NCBI GenBank assembly: GCA_035347995.1
Contig: DAOPQD010000092.1
Location: 1-12,477 of the forward strand
DNA: 12,477 bases
From: JAAZNO01 sp012798275
GTDB taxonomy: Bacteria; Chloroflexota; Anaerolineae; B4-G1; SLSP01
Reading direction: 5' to 3'
Positions 7,274-12,441 of the stretch are shown here, piece after piece. The notes beneath the pieces were generated by a model. It was given only the letters and a program-made list of their open reading frames with translations, ran no database searches and was not told the DNA's origin. Made by a program: the position numbers and the translations under genes. Position 1 is the first letter of the stretch; every line of letters starts with the position of its first letter.

Positions 7274-9064
7274 ATGAAAACGATGAGTCCCGAAGAATAT
7301 CGCGCCAGTCAATTGTATCGGATTCGACACTCCACGGCCCACCTCATGGCGGCCGCCGTTTTGGAGCTGTTCCCGGAGGGCAAGATCGCCATCGGTCCGC
7401 CCATCGAGCAGGGCTTCTACTACGATTTCGACCTTCCCCGTCCGCTGACCGAGGAGGATCTCGACCAAATCGAGGCGCGGATGCGCGAGCTGCTCGCTGC
7501 GAACCTGGATTTCCAGTACCAGGAGATCACGGCGGAGGAAGGGGAGGCCCTGTTTGCCGATCAGCCCTACAAGCTGGAGCTCATCCACGACATCCTGGAG
7601 CGCGGCGCCGACGAATACGGCGAGAAGACCGAACATCCCCGGCTTTCCATCTACAAGAGCGGCGCGTTCACGGATCTGTGCCGGGGGCCGCACGTGCAGA
7701 ACTCGCGGGAGATCAACCCCAAGGCGGTGAAGTTGCTCAACGTCGCGGGGGCTTACTGGCGCGGCGACTCCGACCGCCCGATGCTTCAACGCATCTACGG
7801 CACCGCCTGGGAGAAGCCTGAGGAGCTGCGTGAGTACCTCGATTGGCTTGAGGAGGTCAAGAAGCGCGACCATCGGCGGTTGATCAAGGAGCTGGACCTG
7901 GTCTCCTTCCATGAGGAAGCGGGGCCTGGGCTGGCCTACTGGCATCCGCGCGGGGCGATCGTGCGGAAGACCATCGAGGATTTCTGGCGCGACCGGCACA
8001 TCGAAGGCGGCTACGACTTCGTTTACACGCCGCACATCGGCAAAAGCTGGCTGTGGGAGACCTCAGGACATCTCGGATTCTACCGCGAGAGCATGTACGC
8101 ACCGATGGAGATTGACGAGCAGGAGTATTTCATCAAGCCGATGAACTGCCCGTTTCACATCCTGATCTACAAGACCAGTCTGCGCTCGTACCGGGAGCTG
8201 CCGCTGCGCTGGGCTGAGTTGGGGACGGTCTACCGCTACGAGAAGAGTGGCGTGCTGCACGGCTTGATGCGCGTGCGCGGCTTCACGCAGGATGACGCGC
8301 ACATCATCTGCACGCCGGAGCAGATCGAGGACGAGGTGCTGCGCGTGCTGCGCTTCTCGCTGGAGATGCTGCGCGCTTTCGGCTTTGAGCAGATCGAGGC
8401 TTATCTCTCGACGCGCCCGGAGAAAGCCGTGGGTGAACCGGCCCGCTGGGAACAGGCACAGGAATCCCTCCTGCGCGCCATCAATGCTGAGGCGCTGGAA
8501 TACCAGGTAGATGAGGGCGGCGGTGCGTTCTATGGTCCGAAGATTGACCTCAAGATCAAGGATGCGCTGGGCCGCGAATGGCAATTGACGACGATTCAGT
8601 TCGACTTCAACGAGCCTGAACGCTTCGACATGGCCTACGTGGGTGGGGACGGGCAGGAGCACCGGCCCTACATGGTGCACCGGGCGCTATTGGGCTCTCT
8701 GGAACGCTTCTTCGGCATCCTCGTGGAGCACTACGCGGGCGCTTTCCCGGTGTGGTTGGCGCCGGAACAGGCCCGTCTCATCCCGATTGCGGATCGTCAT
8801 GTGGACTATGCTTTGCAGATCGAGGCCGAGCTCCGCAAAGCGAAGCTGCGCGTGAAAACCGACGCCAGCGCTGCACGGATGAACGCGAAAATCCGCGAGG
8901 CGCAGTTGCAGAAGGTGCCCTACATGCTGGTCATCGGCGATCAGGAAGTGGCGGCGGGAGCTGTGGCCGTGCGCCTGCGCAGCGGCAAGAACCTCGGGGC
9001 GCTGCCGGTAGGCGAGTTTGTCGCGCTGGCGCAGAAAGCGATTGCGGAACACGCTCTGGAGTGA
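7274..9064 (+). CDS. thrS: Threonyl-tRNA synthetase, form lacking the TGS domain
   Basis: This cytoplasmic class II synthetase charges tRNA-Thr with threonine using ATP. It has 596 residues, against about 640 for E. coli ThrRS. The difference is the missing N-terminal TGS domain. The start is fixed by AGGAGGT at 7261-7267. The editing domain keeps H19/H23 (RHSTAHLM) and C136/H140 (CRGPH), which hydrolyse Ser-tRNA-Thr. The catalytic core keeps the zinc ligands C292, H343 and H469, spaced 51 and 126 residues apart, the same spacing as C334/H385/H511 in E. coli. Motif 2 is seen as RVRGFTQDDAH and motif 3 as HRALLGSLERF. The C-terminal anticodon-binding domain begins near FPVWLAPEQ and contains MNAKIREAQ and VPYMLVIGDQE. 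Expression is controlled by the T-box upstream. The gene stands alone between its own leader and a downstream hairpin. Confidence 0.97.
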   Translation: MKTMSPEEYRASQLYRIRHSTAHLMAAAVLELFPEGKIAIGPPIEQGFYYDFDLPRPLTEEDLDQIEARMRELLAANLDFQYQEITAEEGEALFADQPYKLELIHDILERGADEYGEKTEHPRLSIYKSGAFTDLCRGPHVQNSREINPKAVKLLNVAGAYWRGDSDRPMLQRIYGTAWEKPEELREYLDWLEEVKKRDHRRLIKELDLVSFHEEAGPGLAYWHPRGAIVRKTIEDFWRDRHIEGGYDFVYTPHIGKSWLWETSGHLGFYRESMYAPMEIDEQEYFIKPMNCPFHILIYKTSLRSYRELPLRWAELGTVYRYEKSGVLHGLMRVRGFTQDDAHIICTPEQIEDEVLRVLRFSLEMLRAFGFEQIEAYLSTRPEKAVGEPARWEQAQESLLRAINAEALEYQVDEGGGAFYGPKIDLKIKDALGREWQLTTIQFDFNEPERFDMAYVGGDGQEHRPYMVHRALLGSLERFFGILVEHYAGAFPVWLAPEQARLIPIADRHVDYALQIEAELRKAKLRVKTDASAARMNAKIREAQLQKVPYMLVIGDQEVAAGAVAVRLRSGKNLGALPVGEFVALAQKAIAEHALE

Positions 9065-9086
9065 GGGCACGCCGGGACTTGAGCCG

Positions 9087-9119
9087 AAGCCGTCCCTGCC
9101 CGTGTGGCGGGGACGGCTT
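9087..9119 (+). terminator. Possible terminator hairpin after thrS
   Basis: AAGCCGTCCC (9087-9096) pairs perfectly with GGGACGGCTT (9110-9119) around a 13-base loop, 22 bases after the thrS stop. The position and strength suit a terminator, but no T-run follows (GTGTGC). It may be a weak or factor-assisted terminator or an mRNA-stabilising hairpin. Confidence 0.5.
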
Positions 9120-9202
9120 GTGTGCGCTATGGGGCGACCTGAGAGTGGCCTGCAGTTCGCGTTGCCTTTTCTGATCCGTGAGCCATTGTTTGAGGAGAAG
9201 GC

Positions 9203-9235
9203 ATTGGACGCAGATTCACGCAGATTTTCGCTGAT
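9203..9235 (+). repeat. 33-base dispersed repeat, copy 1
   Basis: This 33-base stretch is identical to 12128-12160. It has a degenerate internal tandem built on GACGCAGATT, CACGCAGATT and CGCTGAT, spaced about ten to twelve bases. The following bases to 9264 carry an imperfect inverted match (TTTCGCTGAT against ATCCGCGAAA) that is missing from the second copy. Only intergenic copies are seen here. A short non-coding repeat is the best description. Confidence 0.85.
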
Positions 9236-9267
9236 TATGAAAATTATCTGTTGAAATCCGCGAAAGG

Positions 9268-9295
9268 TTGCCCTCCGGTACTAACCGGATACAAT
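9268..9295 (+). promoter_or_regulatory. Probable promoter of the Crp/Fnr gene with internal palindrome
   Basis: TTGCCC (9268-9273) and TACAAT (9290-9295) are spaced 16 bases apart and would start transcription near 9302, just before the ribosome binding site. The palindrome CCGGT-ACTA-ACCGG (9275-9288) fills the spacer. It has the five-four-five geometry of Fnr-type sites, though not their usual TTGAT/ATCAA sequence. An operator, possibly for autoregulation, is inferred. Confidence 0.5.
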
Positions 9296-9302
9296 GACCC
9301 GC

Positions 9303-9306
9303 AGGA
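9303..9306 (+). promoter_or_regulatory. Ribosome binding site favouring the ATG at 9315
   Basis: AGGA lies eight bases before the ATG at 9315. The alternative in-frame ATG at 9294 has no Shine-Dalgarno sequence and overlaps the proposed -10 element. Confidence 0.5.
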
Positions 9307-9314
9307 AGAAGGCG

Positions 9315-9983
9315 ATGGACGATTACCTCCGCAACTCTTTGAGCACCATGCCGCTGTTTGCCGGGCTTTCCGAGGCGACGCTGGGACGGCTGAGCCGGGT
9401 GGCTTTCCGTCGCACCTATGCGCCCGGGATGTTGATTTTGCTGGAGGGCGCGCCGTGCGAGAGCGTGTTCTTCATTGTGACGGGAGCCGTGCGCGTGTAT
9501 CGGCTTTCGCCGCAGGGACGGCAGCAGATTCTGGCGACGCTGGGGCCAGGACAGGGCTTCAACACCGCGCCGCCCTTTCTCCCCGAAGGGCGTACTCCCG
9601 CCAGTGTGGAGGCAATCGGCGAGACGACGGTGCTCGCGATCCGCCAGGAGGATTTCGTGGCCCTGGCGCGGACGTGCGCCGATTTTTCCTGGGCGATCTT
9701 GCAGGATTTCGCGGCGCATCTGCTGCATCTCACCGATCTGGTAGAGGACCTGGCGTTGCGCTCCGTGCGCGGACGCCTGGCGCGGTTCCTGCTCGAGCAG
9801 GCGGATGGCGCTTATGTGACCCGGCCCTGGACGCAGGACGAGATCGCCGCGCATTTGGGAACCGTCCGCGACGTGGTGGGGCGCGCGCTGCGCAGTCTGG
9901 CCGACGCTGGTTTGCTGCGCATGGAGCGGGGCCGCATCGTGCTGCTGGATCGGGAGGGGCTCGAAGCGGAAGCCGGGGCGTGA
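9315..9983 (+). CDS. Crp/Fnr family transcriptional regulator
   Basis: A 222-residue DNA-binding regulator (229 if the ATG at 9294 is used). Residues about 10-120 form a cyclic-nucleotide-binding-type beta-roll (PLFAGLSEATLGRL, then GAVRVYRLSPQGRQQIL). Residues about 120-150 form the dimerisation helix. Residues about 165-215 form a winged helix-turn-helix (WTQDEIAAHLGTVRDVVGRAL, then GLLRMERGRIVLLD). The usual cAMP signature (FGE, with R-S/T-A) is replaced by FNTAPPFLPEGRTPAS, so cAMP is unlikely to be the effector. There is no N-terminal cysteine cluster, so it is not an oxygen-sensing FeS Fnr. The effector is unknown; heme or NO sensing, as in DNR-like members, is a possibility from the neighbouring genes only. 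It heads a cluster with a ferredoxin and a hemerythrin-PAS protein that it may regulate, and a palindrome sits in its own promoter. Confidence 0.9.
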   Translation: MDDYLRNSLSTMPLFAGLSEATLGRLSRVAFRRTYAPGMLILLEGAPCESVFFIVTGAVRVYRLSPQGRQQILATLGPGQGFNTAPPFLPEGRTPASVEAIGETTVLAIRQEDFVALARTCADFSWAILQDFAAHLLHLTDLVEDLALRSVRGRLARFLLEQADGAYVTRPWTQDEIAAHLGTVRDVVGRALRSLADAGLLRMERGRIVLLDREGLEAEAGA

Positions 9984-10007
9984 TGGAATTCCGACTTTTG
10001 TCGTAGC

Positions 10008-10040
10008 GTGACCGTCGCTTTTCTGATATCTTGAGGTCAC
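10008..10040. promoter_or_regulatory. Inverted repeat GTGACC/GGTCAC before the ferredoxin gene
   Basis: GTGACC (10008-10013) and GGTCAC (10035-10040) are perfect inverted copies 21 bases apart in the 80-base gap between the regulator and the ferredoxin. They could be paired operator half-sites or a weak hairpin. No clear promoter hexamers accompany them, so the role is uncertain. Confidence 0.3.
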
Positions 10041-10063
10041 ACAATGAAAGGTGGTTTGGGGCG

Positions 10064-10270
10064 ATGACGGCTGGCGTGCTACCTCAGATTGACCTGATGC
10101 GCTGCATTTTGTGCGGCCGCTGCGTGCAGGCCTGCCCCACGCAGGCGGTCGAGATGCTGGCCAACGGGCCGACCATCGTCCGGCCGGACGCCTGCACCTA
10201 TTGCACCGCGTGCGAGGCGATCTGTCCGGTCGGCGCCATCACCTGCACCTTTGAGATCGTGTGGAAATGA
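10064..10270 (+). CDS. Small two-cluster 4Fe-4S ferredoxin
   Basis: A 68-residue cytoplasmic electron carrier. It has two complete CxxCxxCxxxCP motifs: C14, C17, C20, C24 (CILCGRCVQACP) and C44, C47, C50, C54 (CTYCTACEAICP). Each should bind one [4Fe-4S] cluster, with the usual internal two-fold symmetry. C61 is an extra cysteine. The ATG at 10064 is chosen because AAAGGTGGT (10047-10055) lies just upstream; an in-frame TTG at 10031 would add 11 residues. It sits 80 bases after the Crp/Fnr gene and 106 bases before the hemerythrin-PAS gene. It may pass electrons to a partner of the di-iron protein, or to an oxidoreductase outside the window. The partner is not identifiable from the sequence. 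Confidence 0.92.
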   Translation: MTAGVLPQIDLMRCILCGRCVQACPTQAVEMLANGPTIVRPDACTYCTACEAICPVGAITCTFEIVWK

Positions 10271-10311
10271 GTTGACAGGTTCCTGCGGCGCACTGCCGGG
10301 GATGAAAATGT

Positions 10312-10353
10312 GAGTTGTGAGCCGTGACTACGACAACTCTCTACTCACGGCTC
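10312..10353 (+). promoter_or_regulatory. Overlapping stems (pseudoknot or switch) in the leader of the DUF438-hemerythrin gene
   Basis: GAGTTGT (10312-10318) pairs with ACAACTC (10333-10339), and GAGCCGTGA (10319-10327) pairs with TCACGGCTC (10345-10353). The arms interleave, so the stems form an H-type pseudoknot or, since no bases separate the two 5' arms, two mutually exclusive hairpins. The last arm ends ten bases before the AAGGAGG ribosome binding site. Translation or transcript control is inferred; a dispersed GTGAG-rich repeat is an alternative. Confidence 0.45.
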
Positions 10354-10363
10354 TCTATCTTCG

Positions 10364-10370
10364 AAGGAGG
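10364..10370 (+). promoter_or_regulatory. Strong ribosome binding site deciding the start of the DUF438-hemerythrin gene
   Basis: AAGGAGG lies six bases before the ATG at 10377. The reading frame is open back to a GTG at 10317, but that start would sit inside the inverted-repeat leader and has no such site. Confidence 0.9.
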
Positions 10371-10376
10371 ATTTCA

Positions 10377-11606
10377 ATGAGTGAATTGCTCCATGACCAG
10401 ACGCTGCGGCGGGAGAAGCTCAAGGGCATCATCCGCCAGCTGCATGAGGGGAAAACCGTCGCCGAGGTACAGGCCGAATTTGCCGAGCTGCTCGAAGACG
10501 TCGGGGGCAATGAGATCGTCACGATCGAGCAGGAGCTGGTCGCCGAGGGGCTTTCCCCCGATCTCATCAAGCCGCTCTGCGACGTGCATGTGGCGGTCTT
10601 TCGCGGCTCGCTGGATCAGCAACCCGATCCCGAGACGATTCCGGGGCATCCGGTGTTCACCTTCCGCGCGGAAAACCTCGCCGTGCAGCGGGTGCTGAGC
10701 GAGCTGGCTGAGGCGTTGGAGGACCTCAAGAATCTGCCTCACCGGCCCACGCTGGAGCGCGCGCGGGAGCTGACCGACAAGCTGACGCTCTTCGAGCGGC
10801 ATTACCTGCGCAAGGAAAACATCCTCTTCCCCTTGCTGGAGCGCAGCGGTTTTTACGGCCCCTCTAAGGTGATGTGGGCGGTGCACGATGACATTCGTCG
10901 CGGCTGGAAGGCGCTGCAGGCGCTGCTCTCGCCGGATGACATCGTGAAGGCGCCCGACCTGGAAGCGCGCCTCACGGAAATCTTTGAGCCGCTGGCCCAG
11001 GCCATCCGCGAGATGGTCTACAAGGAGGAGAAGATCCTCTTCCCGGCGGCGTTGGAGCGGCTGACCGAGGCCGATTGGGCAGCGGTTCGCGCGCAAGAGG
11101 AGGAGATCGGCTATGCCTACGTCCAGGCGGGACGACAGTGGCAACCGCGCCTCACCCCGCACGAGGCCGAGGCCGTCGCCGCGGCGCCGGTCGTCTCTGA
11201 GGGACTGATCCCGCTCAGCGCGGGGGCGCTCTCCCCGGCGCAGCTCGACCTCATGCTCAAGACGTTGCCGGTAGATGTGACGTTCGTGGATGAGCACGAT
11301 CGGGTGCGGTATTTCTCGCAGGGGCGAGAGCGGATCTTCCCCCGTTCGCCGGCCATCATCGGGCGCGCGGTGCAGAATTGTCATCCGCCCCAGAGTGTAG
11401 ATCGCGTGCAGCATATCCTGGACGATTTCCGCGCGGGTAAGCGCGACGTCGCCGAGTTCTGGATTCAAATGCACGGCATGTTCGTTCACATCCGCTATTT
11501 TGCCCTGCGCGACGCCGACGGCGCCTATCGCGGCACGCTGGAAGTGAGCCAGAATCTGACGCCGCTGCGCGCACTGGAAGGCGAACGGCGGTTGTTGGAT
11601 GAGTGA
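10377..11606 (+). CDS. DUF438-hemerythrin-PAS sensor protein
   Basis: A 409-residue cytoplasmic protein with three domains in the order known for the DUF438 family. Residues about 1-75 form the DUF438 domain (LKGIIRQLHEGKTVAEVQAEF, then LCDVHVAVF). Residues about 88-240 form a hemerythrin-type four-helix bundle. Candidate di-iron ligands are H91 (GHPVF), H142 and E147 (HYLRKEN), H170 (VHDDIRR) and E217/E218 (YKEEKILFP). Residues about 278-400 form a PAS domain with the conserved family stretch IGRAVQNCHPP, then FWIQMHGMFVHIRYFALRD. Oxygen, NO or peroxide sensing or storage at a di-iron site, relayed through PAS, is inferred from the domains. There is no kinase or output domain, so the signal must go to a partner. 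It follows the ferredoxin gene in the same direction, seven bases before the MoaD-like gene. A full-length family member with no truncation. Confidence 0.92.
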   Translation: MSELLHDQTLRREKLKGIIRQLHEGKTVAEVQAEFAELLEDVGGNEIVTIEQELVAEGLSPDLIKPLCDVHVAVFRGSLDQQPDPETIPGHPVFTFRAENLAVQRVLSELAEALEDLKNLPHRPTLERARELTDKLTLFERHYLRKENILFPLLERSGFYGPSKVMWAVHDDIRRGWKALQALLSPDDIVKAPDLEARLTEIFEPLAQAIREMVYKEEKILFPAALERLTEADWAAVRAQEEEIGYAYVQAGRQWQPRLTPHEAEAVAAAPVVSEGLIPLSAGALSPAQLDLMLKTLPVDVTFVDEHDRVRYFSQGRERIFPRSPAIIGRAVQNCHPPQSVDRVQHILDDFRAGKRDVAEFWIQMHGMFVHIRYFALRDADGAYRGTLEVSQNLTPLRALEGERRLLDE

Positions 11607-11613
11607 GGCGCCG

Positions 11614-11931
11614 ATGATCGAGATCCATCTGTACGGCAAGTTGCGGCGCTTCGCCGGGGATTCCAGTCTCATCGGTGACAGCGTTCTTTGCCTGGAGCCG
11701 CTGCCCGGCGAGACCTCGCTGGCGCTGCTGCAACGGGCGGGGATTCCGCTGGAGGAGCTGCAGCACGTCTTTTTGAATGGGACGTTGTTGATGACGCGCA
11801 ACCGCATGGCGCCGTGGCTGTGCTACCCGCAGGCGCGACCTGACGTGTGGCGTTGGGATGAGGACGTCGAGGTGAAATCCGGCGATCGTCTGGGGCTTTT
11901 CGGCGAGGACATGCCTTCGTTGGTGGTGTAG
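11614..11931 (+). CDS. MoaD/ThiS-like beta-grasp protein without C-terminal Gly-Gly
   Basis: A 105-residue protein beginning MIEIHLYGKLRRFAG, the first hairpin of a ubiquitin-like beta-grasp fold. Further family features are FLNGTLL and VKSGDRLGLFGEDM near the end. True sulfur carriers (MoaD, ThiS) end in Gly-Gly, which is adenylated and thiocarboxylated. This one ends GEDMPSLVV, so it should not work as a standard sulfur carrier; a regulatory or protein-binding role is possible. An insert (APWLCYPQARPDVWRWD) separates it from short MoaD proteins. The start at 11614 has GTGAGG five bases upstream. An in-frame ATG at 11599, overlapping the previous stop, would add five residues and is also plausible. 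Either way, translational coupling to the hemerythrin-PAS gene is likely. Confidence 0.8.
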   Translation: MIEIHLYGKLRRFAGDSSLIGDSVLCLEPLPGETSLALLQRAGIPLEELQHVFLNGTLLMTRNRMAPWLCYPQARPDVWRWDEDVEVKSGDRLGLFGEDMPSLVV

Positions 11932-11951
11932 CCGCTGACGGGGGCGCGCTC

Positions 11952-11985
11952 ACCGGCTGGGGCGGATGTCTCCAGCCGGTCTTTT
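11952..11985 (+). terminator. Rho-independent terminator after the MoaD-like gene
   Basis: ACCGGCTGG (11952-11960) pairs with CCAGCCGGT (11972-11980), extended by a G-T and a G-C pair to an 11-bp stem with a seven-base loop. CTTTTG follows at 11981-11986. It lies 20 bases after the stop codon and probably ends the Crp/Fnr-ferredoxin-hemerythrin-MoaD-like transcript. Confidence 0.8.
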
Positions 11986-12127
11986 GTCGGCGCTCCTCCG
12001 TGAGGCGGATTGGGGCGTGTCCCGACGCGGCGGCGTCTTCCGCGATTTGGGTTATAATAGGCAGCATTGAGCCTGCGGCTCACCGCTGAGTGAACGTGGG
12101 CACGGGTCCTATTTGCTGAGAAGAGGT

Positions 12128-12160
12128 ATTGGACGCAGATTCACGCAGATTTTCGCTGAT
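12128..12160 (+). repeat. 33-base dispersed repeat, copy 2
   Basis: Identical over 33 bases to 9203-9235. A related GAGAAG stretch precedes both copies (before 9203 and at 12117-12122). The sequence after the repeat differs between the copies, which sets its 3' edge. Confidence 0.85.
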
Positions 12161-12193
12161 GTGTGAGTCATGCAGCTGGGCGGCTCACGGTTC

Positions 12194-12286
12194 GGCTGGG
12201 GATGGAATCCCCAGCCTGACAGGAGCCAACCGCGCTGAAGCGCATGGTTGGGGACATAGCCGCCCTGGAATGAATTCCAGAGCGGC
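12194..12286. repeat. Three adjacent hairpins with TGAA-like loops
   Basis: Hairpin 1 is 12194-12203 with 12207-12216 (10 bp, loop GGA). Hairpin 2 is 12226-12231 with 12246-12251, continued by GCGC-TGAA-GCGC (12232-12243) with a two-base bulge. Hairpin 3 is 12265-12270 with 12275-12280 (loop TGAA), extended through one mismatch by 12259-12263 with 12282-12286. The even spacing and shared loop motif suggest one composite repeat element or a structured RNA; no coding signal is seen. Confidence 0.7.
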
Positions 12287-12298
12287 CTGAAGTTCGCG
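12279..12298 (+). repeat. 20-base module shared with the region after thrS
   Basis: Eighteen of 20 bases match 9142-9161 (AGAG-x-GGCCTG-x-AGTTCGCG). At the thrS end this module lies before the 33-base repeat; here it lies after it. Confidence 0.6.
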
Positions 12299-12391
12299 CA
12301 CCCTTTGCCACGCAAGTGATTTTGTAATTGTTCAGCCTGGCGTCAGGTAGCTTGACGGGGATGGATAAACCTTTATGAGCTGTAGCTTTTG

Positions 12392-12413
12392 CCCCTCCCC
12401 CAGCCCCCTCCCC
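12392..12413. repeat. C-rich mirror repeat; G-quadruplex motif on the minus strand
   Basis: CCCCTCCCCC (12392-12401) and CCCCCTCCCC (12404-12413) are mirror images around AG. The minus strand then has four G-runs of four or five separated by one, two and one bases, a compact G-quadruplex motif. The plus strand could form an i-motif or triplex. Confidence 0.75.
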
Positions 12414-12441
12414 AACGGCGCCTGCGCCGTTGGGGAGGGGG
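12404..12441. repeat. 18-bp perfect hairpin
   Basis: Bases 12404-12421 pair perfectly with 12424-12441 around a two-base loop (effectively four). The left arm overlaps the mirror repeat, so the hairpin and the quadruplex compete. Downstream on the + strand is an A-run (12444-12449) rather than T, so it is not a normal terminator. Confidence 0.8.

Noticed and set aside
7004..8035. Minus-strand open frame of 343 codons over the T-box and the start of thrS
   Set aside because: It runs through the structured T-box leader and the conserved thrS coding region and has no recognisable product.
10272..10277. TTGACA after the ferredoxin gene as a -35 element
   Set aside because: At 16-18 bases downstream the sequence is GC-rich (near GCCGGG) with no -10-like hexamer.
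10317..10376. Extended GTG start for the hemerythrin-PAS protein
   Set aside because: The 20 extra codons fall in the inverted-repeat leader, while AAGGAGG sits at the correct distance from the ATG at 10377.
10374..11807. Minus-strand open frame of 477 codons opposite the hemerythrin-PAS gene
   Set aside because: It is the antisense shadow of a well-supported GC-rich gene, shows no recognisable domain and crosses two genes.
12053..12058. TATAAT as a promoter for a non-coding RNA
   Set aside because: No -35 hexamer lies 15-19 bases upstream, there is no extended -10 TG, and no gene follows.
9203..12160. CRISPR array or insertion sequence ends
   Set aside because: Only two copies nearly 3 kb apart, with genes rather than spacers between them and no transposase or Cas gene in the window.
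12352..12379. TTGACG with TATGAG, 16 bases apart, as a promoter
   Set aside because: The -10 match is poor and the downstream sequence is the hairpin block at the window edge; it cannot be supported.
12404..12441. Rho-independent terminator
   Set aside because: The stem is strong, but the + strand is followed by A residues and the minus strand by a G-rich stretch; neither gives a U-tract.
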